A stretch of 64,000 nt of DNA from Pelomonas sp. V22 (GCF_030014915.1 NZ_JAGIXS010000007.1:295849-359848), one strand, 5' to 3'. Numbered from the stretch's first letter, positions 24,818 to 34,087 are shown. Program-made: numbers and translations. The notes: generated by a model from the letters alone, not told the origin.

Positions 24818-25222
24818 TCAGGCCGGCTTGTCGGCATCCTTGTCCCTGGCCCATAGCTCCACCAGCACGGTCATCAGGATCCAGACCAGCAAGGTAGGCC
24901 GCACCTTGTCGGGCACGACGTCCTTGCTGCGCAGCATCAGGTCCATCAACTCGGGCAGGGTGGCGGCATAGAACAGGGCCAGCAGGGCGTAGGTCAGCTT
25001 GTTCCGGCTCGAAGAAATGTAGAGCACCGTGATCACGATGCTGGCCAGCGACAGCAACAGCATGCCGAACTGCAAGGCGTTCAGCCGTTCGGTGCCTGCG
25101 AGCACGAAGCCCAGCACCGCGCCGAAGAACATGTTCAAGCCATTGAGATTGGCCTGGTACTCGCCGGTCGACATGCGACCGAGACCGGCCCGGCTGAGCA
25201 GGCGATTGATCTTTGCTGACAT
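24818..25222 (-). CDS. Small membrane protein, unknown
   Basis: 134 residues from ATG 25222, chosen because AGGAGG lies 7 bases upstream. About four hydrophobic segments are present (roughly 28-44, 50-69, 76-93 and 105-122), with a charged C-terminal tail. I recognise no family. It is convergent with the Mrr-like gene and divergent from the deacetylase gene. Confidence 0.65.
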   Translation of the reverse strand: MSAKINRLLSRAGLGRMSTGEYQANLNGLNMFFGAVLGFVLAGTERLNALQFGMLLLSLASIVITVLYISSSRNKLTYALLALFYAATLPELMDLMLRSKDVVPDKVRPTLLVWILMTVLVELWARDKDADKPA

Positions 25223-25308
25223 CCACAGACCTCCTGAAAGTGGGCCGATTCTGCCCTGTGCCGCGCAACGCCGATGGCAGCGATGGCGCTGTGCCAAGCT
25301 CTCCTAGA

Positions 25309-26229
25309 ATGCGCGGCCGTTCCTGCCGTCCCCCTGCCGTGCCCCACCGTCTTGCCAGCCTCACCGTTCGGTGCGCCCTCGTCCTGCTGATCCTTGTCGC
25401 CCTGGAGGGATGCCGCTCGGTGCCACGGCCAGCGCCCGAGCCCGCCGGCCCGCCGCTGCGCTTCTTGCTGACCTTCGACGACGGCCCCAGCATCGCCAGC
25501 AAGCGCAACCCCACCGAGCAGGTGCTGCGCACGCTGGGCAGCAACCCGGTGCAGCCCGGCATCAAGGCCATCTTTTTTGTGCAGACGCGAGCCAGCAAGG
25601 GCGGTGGCACGCCGCAGGGCCGCGAGCTGATCCGGCGCGGGCTGGCACAGGGCCAGGTGCTGGGGTTCCACACCGCCTCGCCCGGGCATTCCAACCACCT
25701 GGGCATGGAAAGCGGCGTGCTGCGCTCCTCGCTGCAACTGGGCCTGGCCGATCATGCCGAGCTGGGCAGCCAGCCGCGCCTCGTGCGGCCGCCGATGTGG
25801 GCCTATGACGACCGCACGCTGTCCGTCTACGCCGAATTCGGCCTGCGTGCCTTGCTGACCGACGTCACGGCCAACGACGGCAAGCTGATCCCGCCTTATG
25901 GCAGCCCGCGCCGCCGTCAGCACATGGACTACCAGATGGATTTGCTGCGGCCCCGCGTGCTGGCCGGCGAGCTGCCGCTGGTGCAGGGGGTGATCCCCGT
26001 GGTCGTGACCTTCCACGACCCCAATCCCTTCACCGCCGAACACCTGGCCGAGTACCTGCAGATCCTCGTCAAGAGCGCGCGCCAGCAAGGCCTGAGGGTG
26101 TCGGAGCAGCCCTTCTACGGCCAGGGTGATGACATCGAGGCCGTGGCGCTGGCCCGCACCGTGGCCGTCGGCCAGCCGGTCCAGCGCATTCCGGGCTTCT
26201 GGCATTCGCTCTTGAGGATGAAGCCGTGA
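25309..26229 (+). CDS. Polysaccharide deacetylase (CE4), lipoprotein
   Basis: About 306 residues from ATG 25309; GTG 25339 is an alternative. A hydrophobic helix ends in LVALEGC, a lipobox-like site. LTFDDGPS carries the catalytic Asp and a metal-binding Asp of CE4 enzymes, and HTASPGHSNH holds the metal-binding His pair. RPPMWAYDD and VVTFHDP are the later family motifs. CE4 members remove N- or O-acetyl groups from chitin, peptidoglycan or exopolysaccharide; the substrate is unknown. The stop overlaps the next GTG in a GTGA junction, so the pair is coupled. Confidence 0.85.
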   Translation: MRGRSCRPPAVPHRLASLTVRCALVLLILVALEGCRSVPRPAPEPAGPPLRFLLTFDDGPSIASKRNPTEQVLRTLGSNPVQPGIKAIFFVQTRASKGGGTPQGRELIRRGLAQGQVLGFHTASPGHSNHLGMESGVLRSSLQLGLADHAELGSQPRLVRPPMWAYDDRTLSVYAEFGLRALLTDVTANDGKLIPPYGSPRRRQHMDYQMDLLRPRVLAGELPLVQGVIPVVVTFHDPNPFTAEHLAEYLQILVKSARQQGLRVSEQPFYGQGDDIEAVALARTVAVGQPVQRIPGFWHSLLRMKP

Positions 26230-27407
26230 AGCGGCCCCTGCTGCTGTGCCTGCCGCTGCTGCTGCTGGCCGCTTGCGGCCACATGACCCGCCAGGCCGCC
26301 GATCCGGCCGAGACCGCGCCGCCGCACGAGTCGCTGCGCGCCGGCGTCGAGCGCCTGGTGCAGCCGGTGCTGAAGGCGCATGAGACGCCCGGCCTGATCG
26401 TCGGCGTGGCCACACCAGACGGGCGCCGCCAGTTCTTCAGCTATGGCCGGGGCGAGACCAATGGCGATCCGCTCAGCGCAGACACACGCTTCCCCATTGG
26501 CTCGCTGACCAAGGGCTTTGTCGGCGCGCTGCTGGCCGTGCTGGTCGACGAGGGCCGCCTGCGCTGGGACGAGCCGCTGGCCGAGCTCCTGCCCGGGCTG
26601 CAGACCACGCCGCAGGCCGCCAGGCTGACCCTGCAGCAACTGGCCACGCACAGCGCCGGCCTGCCGCGCCAGCCCAATGACCTGAGCCTGCTGAAGGGGC
26701 TGTTCCAGTTCACGTTCAAGGGCAGCAACTTCTACAGCGTGCTCGACGAAGAGGGCCTGCGGCGCTTCATGCTCGACTTCAAGCCCTCGGCCGACCCGGA
26801 GCCCGCCTATTCCAACATCGGCTACGCGCTGATAGGCCTGGCCATCGAGGCCCGCACCGGGCGCCCGCTGGGTGAGTTGCTGACCGAGCAAGTGCTGGGG
26901 CCGCTGCAGTTGAGCCACACCGGCTTCGACCCCGGCCGCGCCCATCGCGCCCAGGGCCATGCCGGGGACCAGCCCTTCTTCATGCCACGGGGCCGGCCCG
27001 TCGGCGACTGGCGCTTCCCGCCAGCCATGCAGGGCTCGGCCGCGCTGTACTCCACGGCAGCCGACCTGCTGGATTTTGCTGTCGCCCACCTGGATGGCGA
27101 GGCCGACACGCGGCAGGGGCCATCGCCTGGCCCCTTGCGTGCTCTGCTGGCCGACAACCTGCGCGTGCGCCGTCCGCAGCCGCTCGATGCCCCAGGCATC
27201 GCCTGGGTCACCGATGAGTTCGATGGCCTGCCCATCACCAACCAGGTCGGCATGGCGGTCGGGCACACGGCCTATGTGGGCGTGCAGCGCGAAAGCCGCA
27301 TGGCCGTCGTCGTGCTGCAGACCAGCTTCAACTGGAACTTCAAGATCGGTCACCGGCTGCTGCTGCGGCTGGCGCGCGGGCAGATCGACTGGGGCGCCGG
27401 GCGCTGA
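26226..27407 (+). CDS. Beta-lactamase-fold serine hydrolase, lipoprotein
   Basis: 393 residues from GTG 26226, which overlaps the deacetylase stop. A short signal peptide with lipobox LAAC (C17) marks a lipoprotein. SLTK (93-96) is the SxxK motif, YSN occurs in AYSNIGY, and VGHTAY gives the HTG-like third motif. Family members are class C beta-lactamases, D-alanine peptidases or esterases. Coupling to a deacetylase gene suggests work on peptidoglycan or another envelope polymer; that is inference. Confidence 0.84.
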   Translation: MKRPLLLCLPLLLLAACGHMTRQAADPAETAPPHESLRAGVERLVQPVLKAHETPGLIVGVATPDGRRQFFSYGRGETNGDPLSADTRFPIGSLTKGFVGALLAVLVDEGRLRWDEPLAELLPGLQTTPQAARLTLQQLATHSAGLPRQPNDLSLLKGLFQFTFKGSNFYSVLDEEGLRRFMLDFKPSADPEPAYSNIGYALIGLAIEARTGRPLGELLTEQVLGPLQLSHTGFDPGRAHRAQGHAGDQPFFMPRGRPVGDWRFPPAMQGSAALYSTAADLLDFAVAHLDGEADTRQGPSPGPLRALLADNLRVRRPQPLDAPGIAWVTDEFDGLPITNQVGMAVGHTAYVGVQRESRMAVVVLQTSFNWNFKIGHRLLLRLARGQIDWGAGR

Positions 27408-27488
27408 CGCGCCTTGGGGCCATGCCGGTCATTCCTGCCCTTATCATCGCGACCGCTCGACGAGCGAGCCCTCAGCGACAGCCACGCC

Positions 27489-28220
27489 ATGAACCCATCT
27501 CCGATCCCTGCGGCCACGACCCCGGCGCACTCCTTTGTTCCCGAGACCCGCTTCGGGCTGTGGTTTTTGTCGACGGCGACCTGGCGCGTGCATGTGCTGC
27601 AGCGCGCGCTCAACGACCTGCAACGACTGGCACCCGAGTTGCCGGAGCTCGTGAAAGGCGGCGTCGTGCTCGACATAGGTACGGGCCAGGGTCATTCGCT
27701 GCCGGAATTGGCCGAGCGCTTCCGCCCGAGTCAGATCCATGCCCTCGATCCCGAGCCCGATTTCAGCGAACGCTGCGATGCGATGCGCCAGGCGGCCGGC
27801 GTGCCGGTCACGCTGCACCATGCGCCGGCCGAGCGCATCCCGCTGCCCGACGCCTCGGTGGACCTGGTGCTGTGCCACCAGACGCTGCACCACATCGTCG
27901 ACCAGGCCGGCGCGCTGGCCGAGGTCTTTCGCGTGCTCAAACCCGGTGGCCGCCTGCTGTTGGCCGAAAGCACCCGCGCCTACATCCACAGCTGGATCAT
28001 CCGGCTGCTGTTCCGCCATCCCATGCATGTGCAGCGCAGTGCGCCGGAGTTCCTGGAGATGCTGCGCCAGGCCGGCTTCGAGATGAAGCCGGAGCAGATC
28101 AGCACGCCCTATCTGTGGTGGAGCCGCAAGGACCTCGGTGCGCTGGAATGGCTGGGTTTCGGCGTGCCCGCAGTGCGCGAGGAAACGCTGCTCAACGTGG
28201 TGGCGGTCAAGCCGCGCTGA
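27489..28220 (+). CDS. Class I SAM-dependent methyltransferase
   Basis: 243 residues from ATG 27489. The SAM-binding glycine motif reads LDIGTGQGH (about 62-70), followed by an acidic ALDPEP, PAERIPLPDASVDLV and a Methyltransf_11-like HHIVDQAGALAEVFRVLKPGG region. The substrate is unknown. The gene is convergent with, and overlaps by 14 bases, the last gene of the aryl polyene operon, so it is probably not part of it. Confidence 0.83.
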   Translation: MNPSPIPAATTPAHSFVPETRFGLWFLSTATWRVHVLQRALNDLQRLAPELPELVKGGVVLDIGTGQGHSLPELAERFRPSQIHALDPEPDFSERCDAMRQAAGVPVTLHHAPAERIPLPDASVDLVLCHQTLHHIVDQAGALAEVFRVLKPGGRLLLAESTRAYIHSWIIRLLFRHPMHVQRSAPEFLEMLRQAGFEMKPEQISTPYLWWSRKDLGALEWLGFGVPAVREETLLNVVAVKPR

Positions 28221-28848
28221 GCGGCGACCAGCACTCAGCGGCCTGCGGCTGCAGGCTGCCCGGCAGCAGGTCGGTGACCCAGCAGGGTGCCGCGCTGCCC
28301 ACCAGGGCCCAGTGCAGTTCGGCCACCCGGCCCTGCCAGGCCGGCCCTGTTGCAGCAGCCTGCCAGCGCAGGCCGCGCAATTCCGTGAGGCTGGCTATGC
28401 GCTCGGCATGGGCCTTCAGCCAGGCCTCGGCCAGGGTCCAGTGCCGGTAGAAGCAGGCGGCATCGGGGCAGGGTTGCAAGCCCGCAAAGGCGGCGAGGGC
28501 CGACCAGTCCCGTGTGCTCGACTCGAGCTGCAGGTCCAGGCCGAGCCGACCGCCGTCGGCGATGGCCACGCCCACCCAGCCGTCGCTGTGGCTGATGGAC
28601 AGCTGCCAGGGCGGCGGCGCCAGGCAGCGCCCGTCTTCAAGCTGGGTCAGTGGATGATCGCCAGGCTGGCCGCCCCGCACCCGGGCCAGCAGCAGGCGTG
28701 CGAGCCAGCGCCCCGCCATGAACTGCTGGCGCCGACGATCAGCCGCGAAGCTCGTCCAGCGCGCCTGCTCGGCGGGGCTGAACCAGGTGGCCGGCTCCGG
28801 GCAGGCCGACAAGACCTCCGCCAGCGGGGTGATGCACGCCCAGCTCAT
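28207..28848 (-). CDS. 4'-phosphopantetheinyl transferase (Sfp type)
   Basis: 213 residues. LGLDLQ stands for the usual GVDxE motif and WTLAEAWLKA for the WxxKEAxxK motif; ISHSDGWVGVA precedes them. The enzyme transfers phosphopantetheine to the Ser of carrier proteins, here presumably the two ACPs at 44 kb. It is the 3'-most gene of the aryl polyene cluster. The first Glu of WxxKEA is retained as Glu, while the preceding Lys is Ala, a tolerated variation in divergent members. Confidence 0.8.
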   Translation of the reverse strand: MSWACITPLAEVLSACPEPATWFSPAEQARWTSFAADRRRQQFMAGRWLARLLLARVRGGQPGDHPLTQLEDGRCLAPPPWQLSISHSDGWVGVAIADGGRLGLDLQLESSTRDWSALAAFAGLQPCPDAACFYRHWTLAEAWLKAHAERIASLTELRGLRWQAAATGPAWQGRVAELHWALVGSAAPCWVTDLLPGSLQPQAAECWSPLSAA

Positions 28849-28893
28849 GGCCTCATCAGCCCGGGGCGCTGACCGAGGGCGGGCCGGCGTGGC

Positions 28894-29334
28894 TCAGTCC
28901 GCCACCTTGGCGTAGGTGCCCTTGAGCGCCACGCCGATGATGATGGCGCCTGCATGGCACTCGAAGTCGGTGGCACTCTTGTACTCGACCTTCTTGTAGT
29001 AGCTGACGATGTCGACCACGGCATTGCCGCCTTCGCGCTTGGCCGATTCCTGCAGGCGGATCAGTGCAGTGAGGGCGGCCCACTTGCAGCCGAACTCGTC
29101 GCTCTTGCCGACGCCATTGGTCTTGGGGTTGCTGACGTCGGTCGAGAAGCGCTTCAGCACCTTGGGTGTGCTCTGGCCGGCGAGATAGAACTTCACGCCG
29201 GGGTCGAGCTTGCCCTGGGCTTCCGGCATGGCCAGCACGTCGGCCAGCGGGATGTGCAGCACGGTGTCGCGCGCCTGGGCGCCGGCGCTGAAGGCGGCGG
29301 CCAGGGCCAGGGCGACGAGTCGGGTCATCTTCAT
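28894..29334 (-). CDS. Small periplasmic protein of aryl polyene cluster, unknown
   Basis: 146 residues with a signal peptide ending at AQARD; AAGGAAG precedes the ATG. The C-terminal half has GGNAVVDIVSYYKK and CHAGAIIIGVALKG, which look like a compact alpha/beta fold similar to YbjQ-type proteins. Two Cys could form a disulfide. Proteins of this kind recur in aryl polyene clusters, but the role is unknown; pigment transport or envelope placement is a guess. It lies 26 bases after the preceding small gene. Confidence 0.65.
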   Translation of the reverse strand: MKMTRLVALALAAAFSAGAQARDTVLHIPLADVLAMPEAQGKLDPGVKFYLAGQSTPKVLKRFSTDVSNPKTNGVGKSDEFGCKWAALTALIRLQESAKREGGNAVVDIVSYYKKVEYKSATDFECHAGAIIIGVALKGTYAKVAD

Positions 29335-29360
29335 ATCGCTTCCTTTTCGCTTGTGTCTGA

Positions 29361-29783
29361 TTACTTGTTCAGCCCGAGCAGGCTGACTTCGCTGGCCAGG
29401 TCGGCGCTCAGGTTGCGCAGCCAGAAGTTGTAGGTCGGGTGGATGCGCTGGCGGCCCGCGTCGTAGTTCAGGTTGAAGCTGTCCGCGTAGCTGAGCTGGT
29501 AGCCGGTGGCATCGTAAGAGACCTTCACCGTTGCTTCATGCTTGCCGTTGCGGCTCTGCTTCAGCTGGACCTCGCCGGCAGCTTCCTTTAGCACCGTCCA
29601 GTTGCGGCGTGTGCCGCCGCGGATGATGGCGGCACGCAGGTTGTCCTGGGTGACGTTGGCCTGCGTCTGCAGGCTGACACGCTCGGGGTTCCACATGGGC
29701 TCGTCGCGGGCTTGGGCCGTGCCCAGCGTCAGGCCCAGCGCCAGGGCGGCCAATGCGGTCTTGAAGCGGCTCTTGGATGTCAT
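29361..29783 (-). CDS. Small periplasmic protein of aryl polyene cluster, unknown
   Basis: 140 residues from ATG 29783, chosen because AAGGAGG lies 7 bases upstream; a longer frame to 29831 overlaps apeR. The signal peptide ends at AQARDE. The mature part contains NLRAAIIRGGTRRNW and a beta-rich segment, with no catalytic motif I know. It pairs with the next small secreted gene, so the two may act together in the periplasm. Confidence 0.65.
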   Translation of the reverse strand: MTSKSRFKTALAALALGLTLGTAQARDEPMWNPERVSLQTQANVTQDNLRAAIIRGGTRRNWTVLKEAAGEVQLKQSRNGKHEATVKVSYDATGYQLSYADSFNLNYDAGRQRIHPTYNFWLRNLSADLASEVSLLGLNK

Positions 29784-29827
29784 GGAGGTCCTCCTTTGTT
29801 GCGTGAATGAAGGCGTGCGCGGCGGTG

Positions 29828-31075
29828 TCACAGGCGACGCAGTATCAGCGAAGTATTGATACCGCCGAACGCGAAGTTATTGCTCATCGCGTACTCGGTC
29901 TCGAGCCGCCGGCCGCCGGCCAGCACATAGTCCAGCTCGCCGCAGCGCGGGTCGACGCTGCGCAGGTTCAGCGTGGGCGCGAACCAGCCAGCCTTCATCA
30001 TCTCGAGGGTCATCCAGGCCTCCAGCGCGCCGCAGGCGCCCAGCGTGTGGCCCATGTAGCTCTTCAGCGAGGAGATGGCGACCTGGCTGCCGAACACTGA
30101 CTGCGTGCCCTGGCTCTCGGCCACGTCGCCCTGGTCGGTCGAGGTGCCGTGGGCATTGACGTAGGGAATGGCCGAGGCCGGCAGGCCGGCATCCTCCAGC
30201 GCCAGGCGCATCGCGCCGGCCATGGTGGCCGACTGCGGCTGGGTGACGTGCGTGCCGTCGCAGTTGGTGCCGTAGCCGACGATCTCGCCCAGCATGTGGG
30301 CGCCGCGTGCCTTGGCATGCTCGTACTCCTCCAGCACGAAGGTGCAGGCGCCTTCGCCCAGCACCAGGCCGTCGCGCTCGGCGTCGAAGGGGCGGGGCGT
30401 CAGGCGCGGCTGCCCGTTGTACTTGGTGCTGGTGGCGAACAAGGTGTCGAACACGGCGGCCTGCGTCGGGTCCAGTTCCTCGGCGCCGCCGCCCAGCATG
30501 GCGATCTGCTTGCCACTCTTCACGGCCTCGTAGGCATAGCCGAGGCCCTGGCTGCCCGAGGTGCAGGCGCTGCTGGTGGTGATGATGCGGCCGGTGATGC
30601 CGAAGAACACGGCGATGTTGACCGTCGCCGTGTGCGACATCATCTTCACGTAGGTGTTGGCGTTGATGCCCTCGATGCTCTTGGCGCTCATCATGCGGCC
30701 GAAGTCGCCAACGGCGCTCGGCGTGCCGCTGGAGCTGCCGAAGCTCACGCCGAGCTTGCCGCTGGTGACCAGCGGGTCGCCGATCAGGCCTGCCTGCTGC
30801 AAGGCCAGCTCGGCCGAGCGCGTGGCCATCTGGGCCACGCGGCCCATGCTGCGCATGCTCTTGCGGTTGTAGCGGTCGGCCGGCAGCTCGAACGGTGCGC
30901 AAGGCACGCCGACCTGGGTGTTCAGGCCTTCGTAGTCGGCCCAGTCCTGCATGACCTGGACCTTGTTGGCCTCGGCGTGCAGGCTGTCCAGCATGGTCTC
31001 GACATCATGGCCCAGCGGCGACAGCGCGCCGATGCCGGTGATCACGACTCTCTTGTCGTTGTTGTGACGACTCAT
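29828..31075 (-). CDS. apeR: 3-oxoacyl-ACP synthase, ApeR-like
   Basis: 415 residues, thiolase fold. The catalytic triad of FabF-type synthases is intact: C171 (SSACTSG), H309 (NAHGTST) and H343 (YMGHTLG). In aryl polyene pathways it works beside the ApeC/ApeO pair in type II chain building. The start overlaps the apeQ stop in an ATGA junction. The name follows the E. coli CFT073 scheme, supported by the conserved order C to R in this cluster. Confidence 0.85.
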   Translation of the reverse strand: MSRHNNDKRVVITGIGALSPLGHDVETMLDSLHAEANKVQVMQDWADYEGLNTQVGVPCAPFELPADRYNRKSMRSMGRVAQMATRSAELALQQAGLIGDPLVTSGKLGVSFGSSSGTPSAVGDFGRMMSAKSIEGINANTYVKMMSHTATVNIAVFFGITGRIITTSSACTSGSQGLGYAYEAVKSGKQIAMLGGGAEELDPTQAAVFDTLFATSTKYNGQPRLTPRPFDAERDGLVLGEGACTFVLEEYEHAKARGAHMLGEIVGYGTNCDGTHVTQPQSATMAGAMRLALEDAGLPASAIPYVNAHGTSTDQGDVAESQGTQSVFGSQVAISSLKSYMGHTLGACGALEAWMTLEMMKAGWFAPTLNLRSVDPRCGELDYVLAGGRRLETEYAMSNNFAFGGINTSLILRRL

Positions 31076-31797
31076 CCCACCATCCCCCCGTTCACCGAGA
31101 TCACCTGACGCGTGATGTAGGCCGCGTCCTCGCTCATCAGAAACGCCACCAGTGCCGCCACTTCCTCGGGCTGGCCCACGCGCTTGGCGGGGATGATCTT
31201 CAGCGCTTCTTCAACGAGCTCGGGCTCGATCATGTCGGTCGCTATCAGGCCGGGCGCCACGCAATTGACGGTGATCTTGCGGCTCGCCAGTTCGACCGCC
31301 AGCGCCTTGGTTGCGCCGATGATGCCGGCCTTGGCCGCGCTGTAGTTGACCTGGCCGCGGTTGCCCATGATCCCCGACACCGAGGCCAGCGTGACGATGC
31401 GGCCCGGCGCCTTGCGCCGCACCAGCGGCATGGTCAGCGGCTGCAGCACGTTGTAGAAGGCATCGAGGTTGGTGTGGATCACGGCGTCCCAGTCCTCACC
31501 GGTCAGCGCCGGGAAGGCGCCATCGCGGGCGATGCCGGCATTGCAGACCACGCCGTAGTAGCAGCCATGGGCCTCGACGTCGGCCAGCAGCGCGGTGGCG
31601 GCGGCTTCGCGGTCGGCCACGTCGAACTGCAGCACGCGGGCCGTGCGGCCCAGGTCCTGGATCTCGGCGGCGGCGGCCTCGGCCTGTTCGCGCTCCTTGC
31701 GGCAATGCAGGACCAGGTCGTAGCCCTCGCGGGCCAGGCGCAGCGCAATCGCACGGCCTATGCCACGGCTGGACCCGGTGACGAGCACCGTTTTCAT
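31072..31797 (-). CDS. apeQ: 3-oxoacyl-ACP reductase, ApeQ-like (FabG family)
   Basis: 241-residue short-chain dehydrogenase. TGSSRGIGRA is the nucleotide-binding motif, CNAG follows, and the catalytic Ser-Tyr-Lys lie in ASVSG and YSAAKAG. It reduces the keto group after each elongation of the polyene. Its start is separated from apeP by 106 bases that hold a structured repeat, whereas most other junctions in the operon overlap. Confidence 0.88.
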   Translation of the reverse strand: MKTVLVTGSSRGIGRAIALRLAREGYDLVLHCRKEREQAEAAAAEIQDLGRTARVLQFDVADREAAATALLADVEAHGCYYGVVCNAGIARDGAFPALTGEDWDAVIHTNLDAFYNVLQPLTMPLVRRKAPGRIVTLASVSGIMGNRGQVNYSAAKAGIIGATKALAVELASRKITVNCVAPGLIATDMIEPELVEEALKIIPAKRVGQPEEVAALVAFLMSEDAAYITRQVISVNGGMVG

Positions 31798-31800
31798 TGG

Positions 31801-31880
31801 AGCCCCTCGCCCGCCGAGTACGCCGGTCGATCCCCCGAGGGGATGCGGGCCGGCTTGGGAGCGGCCCGGCGCTCGGCCCG
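31801..31880 (+). repeat. Intercistronic structured repeat, copy B
   Basis: Second copy of the element at 11919-12052. Shared blocks: AGCCCCTCGCCC (31801-31812), the CCCCCGAGGGGAtGC block (31832-31846) and GGGCCGGCTTGGGA with CGGCCCGGCGCTCGGCCCG (31847-31880). CCCCTCG (31803-31809) pairs with CGAGGGG (31836-31842), and GGGCCG with CGGCCC. It lies between apeP and apeQ, reading opposite to the operon. The inner hairpin of copy A is replaced by other sequence. Confidence 0.7.
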
Positions 31881-31903
31881 CAGGCCGGTTGTCATAGCAA
31901 CTC

Positions 31904-32362
31904 TCATGTGTTTTCTTCTCCCTTCAAGAATGCAGTCGGGTCTTCGGGCCCGAACACGGTCAGTTGTGCGCTGGCCAGTTCCAGGCCTTCGCTCGTGATG
32001 CGGCAGGCGAACTGGCCGAGGCCGTTGTCGGCCTGGTAGCCGCGCTCGATATCAACCTGCAGCCGCTGGCCCGGTGCAAAGCGCGCGACGTTGCAGCGGT
32101 AGCGGCGCGTGCCGAGCAGTAGGCCGATGCGCGGCTCGCCGCCTTGCTGGCGGGCTTGGAATCCGGCCCAGGCGGCCACGGCCTGGGCCATGTACTCGAT
32201 ACCGACCCAGGCGCCAACGCCGTCTTCATGGCTGAACAGGCCTTGGGCCGGCACGATCATTTCGGCGCTCAGCCGTTCGCCCTCGGCCGCGATGACGCGC
32301 TCGAGCAGGCACATGGGCCCCTGGTGAGGCACCAGTTCGGAGATCGGCGGCAGCTCAGCCAT
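31904..32362 (-). CDS. apeP: Hotdog-fold dehydratase, ApeP-like
   Basis: 152 residues of the FabZ/FabA-like hotdog family. VPHQGPMCLL near residue 11 carries the candidate catalytic His, and GIEYMAQAVAAW is the helix typical of these dehydratases. In the described aryl polyene system ApeP pairs with ApeI to dehydrate 3-hydroxyacyl-ACP. Here the ApeI partner is fused to ApeH. The start overlaps apeO by 8 bases. Confidence 0.83.
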   Translation of the reverse strand: MAELPPISELVPHQGPMCLLERVIAAEGERLSAEMIVPAQGLFSHEDGVGAWVGIEYMAQAVAAWAGFQARQQGGEPRIGLLLGTRRYRCNVARFAPGQRLQVDIERGYQADNGLGQFACRITSEGLELASAQLTVFGPEDPTAFLKGEENT

Positions 32363-33530
32363 GGCTCAGCACCAGCGCAGCGTTGTTGCCGCCGAAGGCA
32401 AAGGAATTGCTCATCACATGGCGCGGCGCGGCCGCCAGCCTGTCGCCCGGCGCGACCAGCCGGATGGCCGGCAGCTCGGCATCGCGCTGCCCATCGAAGT
32501 GATGCACCGGCAAGCGGCCGTCGCCCGCCACGGTCAGCCAGGCGATGGCCGCCTCGATGGCGCCGGCGGCGCCGAGGGCATGGCCGGTCAAAGGCTTGGT
32601 CGAGGAGCAGGGCAGGGCCAGGCCGAAGAGCTCGGCCACGGCGCAACTCTCCATCGCGTCGTTCTGTGGTGTGGCCGTGCCATGCAGGTTCAGGTAGCCG
32701 ATGTCGGCGGGCTCAAGGCCGGCGCGCCCCAGCGCCTCGCGCATCGCTGCCAGCGCGCCACGGCCGGAAGGCTCGGGCGCCGAGATGTGGTGGGCGTCCG
32801 AGCTCTCGCCCCAGCCCGACAAGCACACGGCCGACGGTTCCCGGCTCAGCAGGAACAGGGCCGCGCCCTCGCCGATGTTGATGCCGCTGCGCGTGGCGCT
32901 CAGGGGCCGGCAGCGCGCGGCGTCGACCGACTCCAGCGCGGTGAAGCCCGCCACCGTCATGCCGCACAGCGCGTCCACGCCGCCCACGATCACCGCATCG
33001 CAGAGGCCGGCGCGCAGCAGGCGTGCGCCGCTGGCCAAGGCCTTGGCGCCGGACGAGCAGGCCGTGGAGACCACGTAATGCGGTCCGCCGAGGCCCAGCA
33101 GCTCAGCCAGCATCAGGGCTGGCGAACCCAGCTCCTGCTGCTCGACACGGAAGCCCTCGGGCAGCTGACCCTCGCGGGCCAGTGCGAGCAGGGCCGCCTC
33201 GCTCTCGGCCACGCCCGAGGTGCTGGTGCCCAGCACGATGCCGACGCGCTCGGCGCCATGGCGCTGGATCGCTGCATTGACTTCGCGGCGGATCTGCGCC
33301 AGCGCCGCCAGCAGCAGCGCGTTGTTGCGGCTGCGCTGTTCCAGCGGAAGCGCGTCGACCGAGGGCAGCGGCGTGGCGACCGCGCCCAGATGCAGAGAGT
33401 GGCCGGGCCAGACGACGTCGTTCAGCGCCACGCCCGAGGGCGCGCTGGCGAACACCGCCGCGCGCAGGGCGGCCAGGTCCGGGCCCGTCGCGCAGACCAC
33501 ACCGGGCGGTGACAGATAGAGCCGGCTCAA
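32355..33530 (-). CDS. apeO: Beta-ketoacyl-ACP synthase, ApeO-like
   Basis: 391 residues with the full synthase triad: C158 (STACSSG), H283 (NLHGTAT) and H317 (TGHALG). It is expected to be the catalytic half of a heterodimer with ApeC, whose own active-site Cys is missing. Its stop overlaps the apeP start and its start overlaps the lipoprotein gene, which indicates coupled translation. Confidence 0.86.
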   Translation of the reverse strand: MSRLYLSPPGVVCATGPDLAALRAAVFASAPSGVALNDVVWPGHSLHLGAVATPLPSVDALPLEQRSRNNALLLAALAQIRREVNAAIQRHGAERVGIVLGTSTSGVAESEAALLALAREGQLPEGFRVEQQELGSPALMLAELLGLGGPHYVVSTACSSGAKALASGARLLRAGLCDAVIVGGVDALCGMTVAGFTALESVDAARCRPLSATRSGINIGEGAALFLLSREPSAVCLSGWGESSDAHHISAPEPSGRGALAAMREALGRAGLEPADIGYLNLHGTATPQNDAMESCAVAELFGLALPCSSTKPLTGHALGAAGAIEAAIAWLTVAGDGRLPVHHFDGQRDAELPAIRLVAPGDRLAAAPRHVMSNSFAFGGNNAALVLSHG

Positions 33531-34087
33531 GGGCCCTCCTGCGGTTGCGACTCGATCAGCAATTGATAGCCTTCAGAGAAATTGATGATTTCGACGATGT
33601 TGGCGGCCGGGCGCCGGATGACCAAGCGGGCTTGCCCGAGTTGCTGCAGCTCCTGGCCGCTTGTCGTCGCTACCCAGGTCCAGCCTTCGGGCAGGGCGGC
33701 TCGCACGGCCTCGGCCGGCCAGTAGCTCAGGCAGAGGTCGCGCAGCATGCGGTTCGGGTCGACCTCGGCCGGCAGCATGGCGTGGCGTTGCACGCCGAGC
33801 TCCTGGCCGTCCCACTGCATCAGCAGCACGCGCTGGCCGAAGGCGAAGGCCGCGAGCAAGAGGCCCGTGGCATCGAGCTGCAGCTGCACGTCGACGCGCT
33901 GCGGCGGCGCGTCGGGCTGGTCCAGCCGCGTCACCGACAGGCGCTGGCTCAGCGTGAAGCGCGCGCTGCCGAGGGCGGCCGGTGGCAGGCGCAGCGCGGG
34001 CAGGGTGCTGGGCGCGGGGGCGCGGCTTGCGCAGGCGCTCAGCAGCAGCGCCGTGGTCAGGAGCAGGCGGCGGTTCATGGCTTTCAT
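33527..34087 (-). CDS. apeN: DUF3261 lipoprotein, ApeN-like
   Basis: 186 residues from ATG 34087, which overlaps the methyltransferase stop as ATGA; ATG 34078 is also possible. The lipobox is LLSAC, so it is a lipoprotein. The body is beta-rich, like the LolB-type fold suggested for DUF3261. It likely works with ApeL and ApeM in moving the pigment lipid to the outer membrane. The function is inferred from gene context. Confidence 0.75.
   Translation of the reverse strand: MKAMNRRLLLTTALLLSACASRAPAPSTLPALRLPPAALGSARFTLSQRLSVTRLDQPDAPPQRVDVQLQLDATGLLLAAFAFGQRVLLMQWDGQELGVQRHAMLPAEVDPNRMLRDLCLSYWPAEAVRAALPEGWTWVATTSGQELQQLGQARLVIRRPAANIVEIINFSEGYQLLIESQPQEGP

Noticed and set aside
25371..25808. 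Alternative plus-strand frame in the deacetylase gene
   Set aside because: It lacks motifs, whereas the other frame carries the CE4 TFDDG and HxxxxH blocks.
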